Assembly (NCBI GenBank): GCA_022703505.1 | Contig: JAKLDN010000002.1 | Span: forward strand, 62,001 to 126,000 | Source of the DNA: Spirochaetota bacterium | GTDB taxonomy: Bacteria > Spirochaetota > Spirochaetia > Treponematales > UBA12059 | Direction of reading: 5' to 3' | Length of the DNA stretch: 64,000 nt | In this document: piece by piece, positions 24,703-33,275 of the stretch | How the letters are laid out: every line of letters starts with the position of its first letter | How positions within the stretch are numbered: position 1 is the stretch's first letter | Translations under genes and position numbers: made by a program | The notes under the pieces: model-generated | Seen by the model: only the letters and a program-made list of their open reading frames with translations | Told to the model about the DNA's origin: nothing | Database searches by the model: none

Positions 24703-27700
24703 GCTGGTCCTGGCCAACTTCGGCCCCTACCGGGGGACCGCGGAGGTGGACTTCGACCGCCTGGGGGACGTCTTCCTGGTCTGCGGGAAGACCGGCTCCG
24801 GCAAGTCCAGCATCTTCGACGCCCTGACCTACGCCCTCTACGGCCGGGCCCCGGAGTCCCGGGGGAGCCTGGAGCGGGAGCTCCGATCCCACCTGGCCCT
24901 GCCGGAGGAGGAGACCCGGGTGGAGCTGGAGTTCTGGCTCGGGCTGGACGCCTTCCGGGTGGTCCGTACCCCTCCCTTCCGCAGGCCCCCCAAGAAGGCG
25001 ACCAAGGCCGGTTCCGCCGTGGAGGAGCCCGCCGCGGCCGCCCTGTATGAGGGCCACGGGGAGGGGGCCCGCCTGGTCTCGGACCGGATCTCCGAGGTGG
25101 ACGAGATCCTCCGGCGCCGCATCGGCTTGACCCAGGAGGAGTTCACCAAGATCGTCCTCCTGCCCCAGGGGGCCTTCCAACGCTTCCTGGAGATGAACTC
25201 CACGGACCGCACCTCGGTCCTCCAGAAGCTCTTTCCCGTGGATCTCCACGACCGGACAGCCGCCCTGGCCAAGGACCGGGCCGCGGATGTCCGGAGGCGC
25301 CTGGAATACCTGGACGGAGAACTGGCCCGACTGGACGCCGAGCTGGGCGGTCCCGGGGAGGGAGGGAGCGCCGGAGCCCTCCTTTCGGACCTGGAGAAGG
25401 CCCTGGCGGACGCCCGGGACCGGGAGCGCGCCGCGCAGGCGGAGCTGGAGACCCGGAAGGCCGCGTTCCGGGAAGCCCGGGAGACGGAGGCCCTGCTCGA
25501 GCGGAGGGACCGGGAGGCCCGGGCCCTGGCCGCCCGGGAGGCGGGCCGGCCCGCCCGGGAGGCTTGGGGGAGGGACCTGGACCGGGACTCCGCGGCGCGC
25601 TCCGCGGCCCCCCGGGTGGACGCCCGGGAGAAGGCGGAGGCGGACCTCGAGACCGCACGGGAGGAGCTCCGGAAGACCCGGGCGGAGGTGGAGGCCCTGG
25701 AGGCCCGGGAGGGCGAGGCGGCGGAATCGGCCCGCAAGGCGGAGGACCTGGCCGCCCGGGCGGCCGCCCTGGACGCCGAGGCGGGAGCCCTGGCCGCGGC
25801 CCGGGCGGCCTGGGAACGGGCCCGGGCCGCGGCTGCCGCCGGGGAAGCGGCGAGGGCCGCGGAGGAATCCGCCCGGGCCGAGGCGGAGGACCGGGCCCGG
25901 GAGCTGGACGAGGCCGAGCGGGGGTACCGCGGCCTGGCCCTCTCCCCGGAGGAGGAGGAAGGGGCACGGGAACGCAGGGAAACCGCCCGGACGGCCCGGG
26001 AGGAGGCGCGCAAGCTCCGGGACCGGGCTTCCCGGGGGGCCGAGCTGGCCCGGAAGCGGGACGCCGCCCGGGAGGAGGCGGCCCGGAAGGACCGGGAGGC
26101 CGAGGAGGCCGTCCGGGACGCCGAGGTGGCGGAGGCCCGGCTCTCGGACCTCGCCCGGGAGAGGGATCTCTCCGCGGCCGGCGTACTCGCGGCGGGACTG
26201 GAACCCGGCGAGCCCTGCCCGGTCTGCGGGTCCCGGGACCATCCCGCGCCGGCCGCGCCGCGCCCCGAGGCCTTCGGCCTGGAGGACCGGCTCCGGGAGG
26301 CGGGAAGCTCCCGGGACGCGGCCCGGGCCCGGGAGGCCCTGGCCCGGGGCCGGGCCCGGGATCGTAGCCGGGAGGCGGAGGAGGCGGAGGCGGAGCTGGC
26401 CGCCCTGGGAAATGTCCCGGAGGAGGAGGCCGCGCGGGAGCTCCTGGCCGCGGCGGAGGCGGAGGAATCCGCGGCCGTGGAGGCTCTGCGCGCCCTGGCG
26501 GAGCGGGCCCGTGCGGCCGCGGCCGCCCGGTCGGTCGCGGAAGCCTTGGCCGAGGGCCTCCGATCCGCGCGGGAGCGGCTTTCCGCGGCGTCCCGGTCGG
26601 CTGCCGCGGCGGGGGCGGCGGAATCCGAAGCCCGGGCGTCCGCCGGGGACGAGGACCCTACGGAGCGCCTCGAGCTCGTCCGGAGGGAACGGGCCGAGGC
26701 GGACCGGGCCCGGAAGGCCGCGGAGGAGGAGGTCCGGAACCACCGGGACGGTCTCTCATCCGCCCGGGCCCGCCGGGCGGTGGCGGAGGAACGGATCCCC
26801 GCCCTGGAGGCCGCCCTGGAAACGGCCCGGGAGGCGGAGGGATCCGCCCTGGCCGCCGCGGGATTCCGGGACGGGGCGGAGTGCCGGACGGCCCTCCTTT
26901 CCGGGCCGGACCGCGCCCGCCTCGCCTCCGAGGCGGAGCGCTACGACCGCGAGCTGTCGGAGGCCCGGGCCCGGGCCCGGGCTGCCGGGGAGGCCGCGGA
27001 GGGCCGGGAGCCGGGGGATCCGGAGGCCCTGGCCCGGGAGGCGGAGGCCGCGGAGGCCCGCCTCGAGGAGGCCCGGGCCGAGGTCCTGGCCTCCTCGGGG
27101 AGGGCGGAGGCCGCCCGGCGGGGCGAGTCCCGGCGGCGGGTACTCTCCGAGGAGCGGAGGACCCTGGAGGAGCGCGGCCGGACCCTGGACGGGCTTTCCA
27201 GGCTGCTCAACGGAGAGCTGTCCGGCTCCCGTCTGCCCTTCAAGAACTACGCCCTGTCCCTGTACCTGCGCCAGGTGGCCCGGGCGGCCTCCCGGCGCCT
27301 CCTGGACATGTCGGACCGGCGCTATTCCCTGTCCGTGGACGAGGGACCCGCCCGGGGCACCGCCAAGGCGGGTCTGGACCTCTCGGTCCACGATTCCTTC
27401 ACCGGACGGTCCCGGCCCGCGGGCACCCTATCGGGGGGGGAGAAATTCCTGGCCTCCATCGCCCTGGCCCTGGGGCTGGCGGACGTGATCACCCGGCGGG
27501 CGGGGGGCATCGTCCTGGACGCGGTCTTCATCGACGAGGGCTTCGGATCCCTGGATGACGAGGCCCTGGACCGGGCGATCGAGGTCCTGGACCGCGTGCG
27601 GGAGGGGCGGATGGTGGGGCTTATCTCCCATGTCCCCGAACTCCGGGACCGGATCCCGGCCCGCATCGAGGTGGCCAAGGGCCGGGGAGGATCCCGGATC

Positions 27701-27721
27701 CGGATCGAGGCCGTGGATTGA
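24689..27721 (+). CDS. sbcC: exonuclease subunit SbcC (Rad50-type ATPase)
   Basis: SMC-like ATPase of 1010 residues. Walker A is GKTGSGKSS (33-41); two long Arg/Glu/Ala-rich coiled coils surround the zinc hook CPVCG (about residue 510); the signature LSGGEKF and Walker B VLDAVFIDEGFGSLD are near the C-terminus. Partner of SbcD directly upstream (14-base overlap). The coiled-coil codons are extremely GC-rich. The gene ends about 30 bases before the nested palindrome that separates it from trpR. Confidence 0.97.
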   Translation: MRPRRLVLANFGPYRGTAEVDFDRLGDVFLVCGKTGSGKSSIFDALTYALYGRAPESRGSLERELRSHLALPEEETRVELEFWLGLDAFRVVRTPPFRRPPKKATKAGSAVEEPAAAALYEGHGEGARLVSDRISEVDEILRRRIGLTQEEFTKIVLLPQGAFQRFLEMNSTDRTSVLQKLFPVDLHDRTAALAKDRAADVRRRLEYLDGELARLDAELGGPGEGGSAGALLSDLEKALADARDRERAAQAELETRKAAFREARETEALLERRDREARALAAREAGRPAREAWGRDLDRDSAARSAAPRVDAREKAEADLETAREELRKTRAEVEALEAREGEAAESARKAEDLAARAAALDAEAGALAAARAAWERARAAAAAGEAARAAEESARAEAEDRARELDEAERGYRGLALSPEEEEGARERRETARTAREEARKLRDRASRGAELARKRDAAREEAARKDREAEEAVRDAEVAEARLSDLARERDLSAAGVLAAGLEPGEPCPVCGSRDHPAPAAPRPEAFGLEDRLREAGSSRDAARAREALARGRARDRSREAEEAEAELAALGNVPEEEAARELLAAAEAEESAAVEALRALAERARAAAAARSVAEALAEGLRSARERLSAASRSAAAAGAAESEARASAGDEDPTERLELVRRERAEADRARKAAEEEVRNHRDGLSSARARRAVAEERIPALEAALETAREAEGSALAAAGFRDGAECRTALLSGPDRARLASEAERYDRELSEARARARAAGEAAEGREPGDPEALAREAEAAEARLEEARAEVLASSGRAEAARRGESRRRVLSEERRTLEERGRTLDGLSRLLNGELSGSRLPFKNYALSLYLRQVARAASRRLLDMSDRRYSLSVDEGPARGTAKAGLDLSVHDSFTGRSRPAGTLSGGEKFLASIALALGLADVITRRAGGIVLDAVFIDEGFGSLDDEALDRAIEVLDRVREGRMVGLISHVPELRDRIPARIEVAKGRGGSRIRIEAVD

Positions 27722-27753
27722 ACGGGGGGAGCCGCCGGGCCGAGTAGCCCGGT

Positions 27754-27900
27754 CTAGGAGTTTGTCGGGCTTGCCCACCTAAACAATAGAAAAATCGCAT
27801 ATACGCGATTTTTCTACCTTGCAAACTCCAAAGGAGCCGGATAATCGGGAGTTTTAGCGCCGATCGGCGCTAAAACTCCACATGTCCGACAGGCTCCTAG
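27754..27900. other. nested, cloverleaf-like palindromic element between sbcC and trpR
   Basis: An outer stem pairs CTAGGAG...GTCGG (27754-27768) with CCGAC...CTCCTAG (27886-27900); in RNA the bases between pair through G-U. Inside are a 12-bp hairpin (TAGAAAAATCGC, 27787-27816) and a perfect 32-bp palindrome without loop (27848-27879, arms GGAGTTTTAGCGCCGA). AAACTCC (27823-27829) and GGAGCC (27833-27838) can pair alternatively with the outer-stem strands, giving two exclusive folds. The last bases include the trpR stop codon. Possible two-way terminator or repeat element. Confidence 0.75.
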
Positions 27901-28241
27901 CCCGCCTTCGCGGTTCCCCGGGTCTTTTTACGGTCTTCGATCCGGATGCCCGCGATCTGGAGCATCCGCCGGAAGGCGGATTCGGGTTTCTTCAGCTCCC
28001 GGCTGCCCCGGGTGATCTTGCACAAGGAAAGCCCCAGGTTCTGGGCGATCTGCCGCTGAGGGATGCCCGAAGCCAGGTCCTTCACCAGGGCCCAGCGCTT
28101 GGCGATCTCGTCGGCCTCGGATTTCGTGAACAGGCTGTACAGGAATTCCTCGATCAACCGGGGATCGTGGGCGGCCGCGAGGGTCACGGACATTTCCTTG
28201 AGGTTCCGGGCGATCAGGTCTATGTCTTCGGCACGTTTCAT
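27897..28241 (-). CDS. trpR: Trp repressor TrpR
   Basis: Protein of 114 residues aligning along its length with TrpR: LFTKSEADEIAKRWALVKDL corresponds to the dimer core with the conserved Trp-binding Arg, and the helix-turn-helix IPQRQIAQNLGLSLCKITRG ends in ITRGSRELK, which keeps the Arg-Gly and Ser of the corepressor pocket. It has a basic C-terminal tail. No trp biosynthesis genes are nearby; instead a TrpXYZ-type importer is divergent, making it the likely target. A weak AAGGTG lies far from ATG 28241. Confidence 0.88.
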   Translation of the reverse strand: MKRAEDIDLIARNLKEMSVTLAAAHDPRLIEEFLYSLFTKSEADEIAKRWALVKDLASGIPQRQIAQNLGLSLCKITRGSRELKKPESAFRRMLQIAGIRIEDRKKTRGTAKAG

Positions 28242-28306
28242 ATGTTACTACGGATAATATCACCTTTCCCCGAACCGCGCTACCCGGGATCGGATCTCCG
28301 CGGGGC

Positions 28307-28369
28307 TTGACTCACTTTCCGTATTTCACTATCCTGGGTTAATGTTTCTTTTGATAGAAACATATAACC
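28307..28369 (+). promoter_or_regulatory. promoter and candidate TrpR operator of the ABC importer operon
   Basis: TTGACT (28307-28312) and TATCCT (28330-28335) are 17 bases apart. Right after the -10 lies the inverted repeat ATGTTTCT-TTTGAT-AGAAACAT (28342-28363), extended by GGTT/AACC (28337-28340, 28366-28369) with one bulged base. The repeat covers the expected transcription start, the place for a repressor site. It differs from the E. coli trp operator core (CTAGTTAACTAG). Confidence 0.6.
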
Positions 28370-28413
28370 GACCCGCCGCATCTGCCGGAGTCGAAACAGC
28401 CCAGGAGAACTCG

Positions 28414-29397
28414 ATGAAACGAATCGCCGTGTCCGCCCTCGCCCTGGCCGCCCTAGGGGTCTTGTTGTCCTCCTGCTCCCCCAAGATCGCCCCCGTCGTG
28501 GGGGTGGCCAAGTTCGTGTCCCACCCCGCCCTGGACGCCCTGGAGAAGGGCATCACGGACGAGATCTCCGCGGCCCGCAAGGATGTCCAGTTCGACCTCC
28601 AGAACGCCAACACCGACATGGGCACCGCGGCCCAGATCGCCCAGAGGTTCAAGAGCTCCAAGGTCAAGGTGGCGGTAGGCATCGCCACCCCCACCGCCCA
28701 GGCCATGGCCAACGCGATCAAGGACATCCCCGTGATCTACAGCGCCGTGACGGATCCCGTGTCCGCGGGCTTGGTCGCCTCCCTGGACAAGGGCGGGCCG
28801 AACGTCACCGGGACCTCGGACATGACCCCCGTGCGGGAACAGCTGGACCTCCTCCTTTCCCTGAAGCCGAAGGCCCGGGTGGGACACCTGTACAACGCCG
28901 GGGAGGCCAACTCCGTGAAGCTCGCGGAGCTGGTCCAGGCCTACTGCGCGGAGAAGGGGCTGTCCTACGTGCCCGCCACGGTCACGAACTCCTCCGAGGT
29001 CCGCCAGGCCCTCCTGTCCATCGCGGGCCGCGTGGACGGGATCTACCTGGGCAACGACAACACCGTCTTCTCCGCGATCAGCGCGGTCACGGAGATCTGC
29101 AACGAGCGGAAACTCCCCCTAGTGACCGCGGACCCGAGCTCCGCGGAGACCCTGCCGATCCTGGCGGCCATGGGCTTCGACTACTACGCCATGGGCCGGT
29201 CCACCGGGAAGATCGTCCTGCGCGTCCTGGCCGGGGAGAAGACCGCCGACATCCCCGCCTATTTCGCCAAGGATCCCTCCGAGATGGCCCTGGTCCTGAA
29301 CAAGGACGTGGCCGCCGCGATCGGGGTCTCCATCCCCGCCGACCTGGAGGCCCGGGCCTCCCTGGTGATCGAGGGCGGCGCCGCCCGCCGGAAGTGA
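28414..29397 (+). CDS. ABC transporter substrate-binding lipoprotein, TrpX-like
   Basis: Lipid-anchored receptor of 327 residues (lipobox LLSSC, Cys24). GVAKFVSHPALDALEKGI and the later GTSDMTPV...VGHLYNAGEANS fit the ABC_sub_bind family (PF04392), which includes TrpX of predicted tryptophan/tyrosine importers. CAGGAG precedes ATG 28414. With the permease and ATPase genes that follow within a few bases it forms a complete importer. The divergent trpR strongly suggests an aromatic amino acid substrate. Confidence 0.9.
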   Translation: MKRIAVSALALAALGVLLSSCSPKIAPVVGVAKFVSHPALDALEKGITDEISAARKDVQFDLQNANTDMGTAAQIAQRFKSSKVKVAVGIATPTAQAMANAIKDIPVIYSAVTDPVSAGLVASLDKGGPNVTGTSDMTPVREQLDLLLSLKPKARVGHLYNAGEANSVKLAELVQAYCAEKGLSYVPATVTNSSEVRQALLSIAGRVDGIYLGNDNTVFSAISAVTEICNERKLPLVTADPSSAETLPILAAMGFDYYAMGRSTGKIVLRVLAGEKTADIPAYFAKDPSEMALVLNKDVAAAIGVSIPADLEARASLVIEGGAARRK

Positions 29398-29400
29398 CGG

Positions 29401-30297
29401 ATGATCGAGGGAGTTCTGGTCGAGGGCCTGGTCTACGGGATCCTGGCCCTCGGCGTCTTCATCTCCTTCCGGGTGCTCGACTTCCCGGACCTCACGGTGG
29501 AGGGGAGCTTTCCCTTCGGGGCCGCCGTGGGGAGCGCCCTGATCGTGGCCCGGGTCCCCGCGCCCCTGGCCCTGGGAGCCGGCTTCCTGGCGGGAACCCT
29601 GGCGGGGGCCGTCACCTCCGGTGTCTACCACGGGCTCCGGGTTCCGCCCCTGCTGGCGGGGATCGTCACCATGACGGGGCTCTACTCCGTGGACCTGCGG
29701 GTCCTGGGCGGCCGGGCCAACCTCCCGCTCATCGCCTATAACCCGGTCATGCGGGCCGCGGAGTCCTGGCTGGGCGGGTCCTTCGACCCTTCGATCCAGG
29801 CCTTCCTGGCCTTCCTCCTGATCGCGGGCGCCCTGGTCCTGGTCCTGGACCTCTTCTTCCACACCGAGGCCGGGATCGCCCTGGGCGCCTTGGGGGACAA
29901 CGAGGCCTCCGTGGTGTCCGCGGGGGTGGATCCCGCCCGGCTCCGGACGGTCGGCATCTGCCTGGCCAACGGACTGGCCGGGCTCTCCGGTGCCTTCGCG
30001 GCCTCCTACCAGGGCTTCGCGGACGCCAACTTCGGGGCCGGGATCGTGGCCGCGGGCCTGGCCTCGGTCATGATCGGGGAGTTCCTATTCCGGACCAACC
30101 TCATAGGCGGCCAGCTGGCCCGGGTCCTCCTGGGATCCGTCCTTTTCCGGGGCATCATGTACGCGGGCCGGTCCTGGGGCTACCTGGCCGGGATCACCCC
30201 CAACGACCTGCGCCTCCTGACCGCTGTATTGATCGTGGCCTCCATCGCGGCCAGCCGGTACAAGGGCCGGACCCCGGCCGGAAGGAGGCGGGCATGA
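29401..30297 (+). CDS. ABC transporter permease, TrpY-like
   Basis: Integral membrane protein of 298 residues with eight or so hydrophobic segments. GVFISFRVLDFPDLTVEGSF near the N-terminus is characteristic of permeases paired with PF04392 receptors, related to the branched-chain amino acid type. LGDNEASVVSAGVDPARLRT (about 162-181) is the ATPase-coupling loop. Begins three bases after the receptor stop and overlaps the ATPase start (ATGA). Confidence 0.9.
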   Translation: MIEGVLVEGLVYGILALGVFISFRVLDFPDLTVEGSFPFGAAVGSALIVARVPAPLALGAGFLAGTLAGAVTSGVYHGLRVPPLLAGIVTMTGLYSVDLRVLGGRANLPLIAYNPVMRAAESWLGGSFDPSIQAFLAFLLIAGALVLVLDLFFHTEAGIALGALGDNEASVVSAGVDPARLRTVGICLANGLAGLSGAFAASYQGFADANFGAGIVAAGLASVMIGEFLFRTNLIGGQLARVLLGSVLFRGIMYAGRSWGYLAGITPNDLRLLTAVLIVASIAASRYKGRTPAGRRRA

Positions 30298-31085
30298 TCC
30301 GCCTCGAGTCCGTGGAGGTGGTCTTCGGCCGGGGCGGGCCGGACGAGCGCCGGGTCCTGGATTCGCTCACCCTGGCCGTGCCCAGGGGGCAGCACGTCTC
30401 GGTGATCGGCTCCAACGGGGCCGGAAAGACCACCCTGCTGAACGCGATCGCGGGCTCGGTGCCCCTGGAGTCCGGACGCATCCTGATCGACGGGGCGGAC
30501 CAGTCCCGGTTCCCTGAGTGGAAACGGGCCCGCTACGTGGGCCGGGTCCGGCAGGATCCCCTGGCGGGGACCGCGGGGGACATGACGGTCCTGGACAACC
30601 TGGCCCTCGCGTCCCGCAAGGGACCCCGGAGGCTCCGCATCGCCGTGCCGTCCCGCCTCCGGCGGGAGCTGCGGGACCGCCTGGCCGAGCTGGGCATGGG
30701 CCTGGAGGACCGGTTGCGGGAGAACGTGAACCGCCTGTCCGGGGGCCAGCGCCAGGCCCTGACCCTCCTCATGGCCTCCATCTCCCGGCCCGCGGTCCTG
30801 CTCCTGGACGAGCATACCGCCGCCCTGGATCCCCGGAACGCGGAACTGGTCTCCGGATTGACGCGTCGCTTCGTGGGGGAGTACGGCCTGACCGCCCTGG
30901 CGGTGACCCACGACATGCGGAGGGCCATCGACGAGGGCGACCGCCTCATCATGATGCACGAGGGCACCGTGGTGGCGGACGTGGCCGGGGACGTCAAGAA
31001 GGGGCTGACCGTGGAACGGCTGGTGGACCTGTTCCGCCGCACCCGGGGCGGGGACTACGCGGAGGACAGGGACCTGCTTTCGTGA
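30294..31085 (+). CDS. ABC transporter ATPase, TrpZ-like
   Basis: ATP-binding subunit of 263 residues: Walker A GSNGAGKTT (about 39-47), signature LSGGQRQ, Walker B VLLLDEHTAALD and the switch His in VTHDM. The Walker B is followed by His-Thr-Ala, as in this importer class. It closes the three-gene operon; after its stop comes an intergenic repeat and then convergent cyclase-like genes. Confidence 0.92.
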   Translation: MIRLESVEVVFGRGGPDERRVLDSLTLAVPRGQHVSVIGSNGAGKTTLLNAIAGSVPLESGRILIDGADQSRFPEWKRARYVGRVRQDPLAGTAGDMTVLDNLALASRKGPRRLRIAVPSRLRRELRDRLAELGMGLEDRLRENVNRLSGGQRQALTLLMASISRPAVLLLDEHTAALDPRNAELVSGLTRRFVGEYGLTALAVTHDMRRAIDEGDRLIMMHEGTVVADVAGDVKKGLTVERLVDLFRRTRGGDYAEDRDLLS

Positions 31086-31114
31086 CCGGGCGGCCGCTGC
31101 CTAGGAGGACGCCT

Positions 31115-31282
31115 GGAACCATAGGAAGGACAGGATTAACAAGATGAAGAGAGGATGAACAGGATGGAAGTAAGGGATATGGTCTCCCCCGTTTCTTTAT
31201 CCTGTATATCCTTTCCCCATCCTGTTCATCCTGTCTGATCTATGGTTCCAAAACTCGCTTTCTCCGTGGTCTCCGTGGTTGA
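31115..31282. repeat. intergenic inverted repeat, second GGATGAACAGGATG-type copy, plus CTCCGTGGT direct repeat
   Basis: GGAACCATAG (31115-31124) pairs exactly with CTATGGTTCC (31240-31249). Between them the left half is made of GGACAGGAT / GATGAACAGGATG units and the right half of their complements, as at 12740-12863. After it, CTCCGTGGT occurs twice in a row (31262-31279). Nothing coding is visible in 31086-31294. Confidence 0.7.
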
Positions 31283-31294
31283 TTCCTGAAAAAC

Positions 31295-32257
31295 CTAATC
31301 CCGGAATTTGCGGCTGGCCAGGATGCGACGGCCCTCGAAGTCCCCGGCGGGCACGAAGAGGTCCCGGATGGGGGCGGGGATGGAAGCCTCGGTCTCCGCG
31401 GACAGGGTGATCCGGCCGTCGGAGCAGTACTTTCCTCCCAGGTGGAAGATGAAGTTCACGTCCCCGGAGACGATGGTGCCCGTGGATCCCGGGCGGCGCC
31501 AGACCGTCCGGCCCGCGTGGAAGGAGAAGCGGAAGGTCAGGGGGACCTCCAGGCGGAAGACCTCGTAGCCCACCAGGGCCCGGTCCAGGATCAGCCGGAA
31601 GGCCGCAAGCACGGGGCTGGTCCCCTCGTCCCGCTCCGGGAACAGCAGGAGGGTCCCCTCGGGGTCCCGCATCCAGGCGATCCCCCCGCACTCCGCCGCC
31701 CAGGAGGCCATGAACCCCGCGAAATCCTCCCGCAGTTTCCGCAGGCGTTTTTCGCCGATGCGTTCCCGCAGGCCCTCGGGATCCCCCACGGAGACGTAGC
31801 AGAACCGCACGTCGATCTCCGAGCCCTCCGGGAGCCTGTCCCAGCCCGGGAAACGCTTCGCGGGTTCCGGGGCCGCCGGATTCGGGCATTCCAGGCCCGC
31901 AAAGGCCCGGATTTCCGAAAGCCGGGCCGGGGTAATTCCGGCCCGCAGCGCACCGGGACCCAGGTAATCCCGGGCGCCCCGGAAGAAAGCCCGGGCCGGG
32001 TCGGTCAGCTCTCCCGCGGTATCCAGGACCCCCCAGGGCAGTTTTTCCGCGGAGGCCAGGGCGGAGGCGTACCTGCCCAGCCCCGCCTCCCCGATGTCGG
32101 CGATGTCCAGGTAGACCAGGTCGGCGTTCAGGGGCTTCTGGACCGTCCGCTTGAGGCCCCGGAGGGGCAGGATTTCCAGGTCCGCGTCCTTCGGGAGCGC
32201 GGCCTTGAGGGCGCCCTCCACCCGATCCGGGGTTTCGGAGAAGACCAGGATTCTCAT
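31295..32257 (-). CDS. pseudo-receiver plus degenerate class III cyclase-like protein
   Basis: Protein of 320 residues. Residues 1-120 look like a receiver fold without a clear phosphoacceptor (LVFSETPD...ADLVYLDIADIG). Residues 150-315 resemble a class III nucleotide cyclase domain (FSFHAGRTVWRRPG, GTIVSGDVNFIFHLGG, then a closing VPAGDFEGRRIL), but the usual metal-binding Asp pair is not evident, so catalysis is doubtful. Its start overlaps the upstream cyclase-like gene by four bases (ATG 32257), suggesting the products act together, perhaps as a pseudo-cyclase partner. Confidence 0.65.
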   Translation of the reverse strand: MRILVFSETPDRVEGALKAALPKDADLEILPLRGLKRTVQKPLNADLVYLDIADIGEAGLGRYASALASAEKLPWGVLDTAGELTDPARAFFRGARDYLGPGALRAGITPARLSEIRAFAGLECPNPAAPEPAKRFPGWDRLPEGSEIDVRFCYVSVGDPEGLRERIGEKRLRKLREDFAGFMASWAAECGGIAWMRDPEGTLLLFPERDEGTSPVLAAFRLILDRALVGYEVFRLEVPLTFRFSFHAGRTVWRRPGSTGTIVSGDVNFIFHLGGKYCSDGRITLSAETEASIPAPIRDLFVPAGDFEGRRILASRKFRD

Positions 32258-33180
32258 GTCCCCTCCATGCGCACTTCGTAGGCCAGCAGGCGGCTTTCCG
32301 CGAAATGTTGGACGGGGCGGAAGCGTTCCAGGATCACCCGGTCCAGGGAGGGGGCCACCGCCGGGGTGATCACCAGGGATCCGACGGGGGTGAGTCGGGA
32401 TTCGATCTCCTCGGTTTCCTGGACGATCTCCTGCTTGACCAGCATTTCCGGGTCCGAGTGGTACCGGAAGGAGCCCGTATGGACGGCTGCCCGGATGCGG
32501 AGGGGTTCCCCCAGGCGGTTGTGCAGGCGGTCGTACAGGAAAAGCTCGTGGAGGACGGCCATGCCGGCAAGCACGGCGGACATGACCCGGGAGCCGAAAA
32601 GGAAGCCCGCCAGGGCCCCGTCGCCCTCCCACTGCCAGATCCGGCCCGCCCGGAACTCCACGCAGCGGGAGACGATCTGCCGGAGGTCCTCCAGGGCGCC
32701 CCGCATCGCGCTGTCCCCGTGGGTCTGGACCATCTTGGAGTTGTTGGCCACGTCCAGGCGGAGCAGGGCGAAGCGGAACTCGTCGTCGTCCAGGAGGCGG
32801 CCCCAGTTGGGGGTGCGGCGCACCCGGGGGTCCTCCATGAAGAGCTCGGCCTCCTCGTCCCAGACATAACCCTCCACCCGGATCTGCTTGACGATCTCCG
32901 CCAGGCCGGGGACCGGGTAGCGGCGGCCCATGTAGCCTTCCCGGTCCAGGAGGATCAGCCGTTCGGCCAGGTGCAGGAACCGGTTTTCCGCGATGGCGTC
33001 GTTGACGATGTGGTGGGCCGCGAGCTGGGAGGTGATGGGGACCGTGGAGGGGAAGCCGGTGCGCTCGTGGAGGTCGTACTCGGAAAAGACGTCCCGGGCC
33101 AGGCGGGACATCATGTCGAGATTGATCGCTTCGCACAGCGACTTCTTCGTGATCTGGGCCAGGTTGTTCCGGACCTTCAT
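32254..33180 (-). CDS. class III adenylate/guanylate cyclase-like protein
   Basis: Protein of 308 residues. Residues 1-130 are helical with no domain I recognise. Residues 135-300 resemble a class III cyclase: LRLDVANNSKM and WEGDGALAGF supply two candidate metal-binding Asp, and RIRAAVHTGSF is the conserved beta-strand region. No membrane segment. It is first in a two-gene operon with the pseudo-receiver/cyclase-like gene. Activity and nucleotide choice cannot be inferred with confidence. Confidence 0.68.
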   Translation of the reverse strand: MKVRNNLAQITKKSLCEAINLDMMSRLARDVFSEYDLHERTGFPSTVPITSQLAAHHIVNDAIAENRFLHLAERLILLDREGYMGRRYPVPGLAEIVKQIRVEGYVWDEEAELFMEDPRVRRTPNWGRLLDDDEFRFALLRLDVANNSKMVQTHGDSAMRGALEDLRQIVSRCVEFRAGRIWQWEGDGALAGFLFGSRVMSAVLAGMAVLHELFLYDRLHNRLGEPLRIRAAVHTGSFRYHSDPEMLVKQEIVQETEEIESRLTPVGSLVITPAVAPSLDRVILERFRPVQHFAESRLLAYEVRMEGT

Positions 33181-33275
33181 GTTTCTCCGTTTCCGGACTT
33201 TTTGATATAGTCACTCTAGCGCATTTTTCCCCGGAAGACCAGGGCGGCCGTTCCGGCCGGGGAACGGGAGGGATG

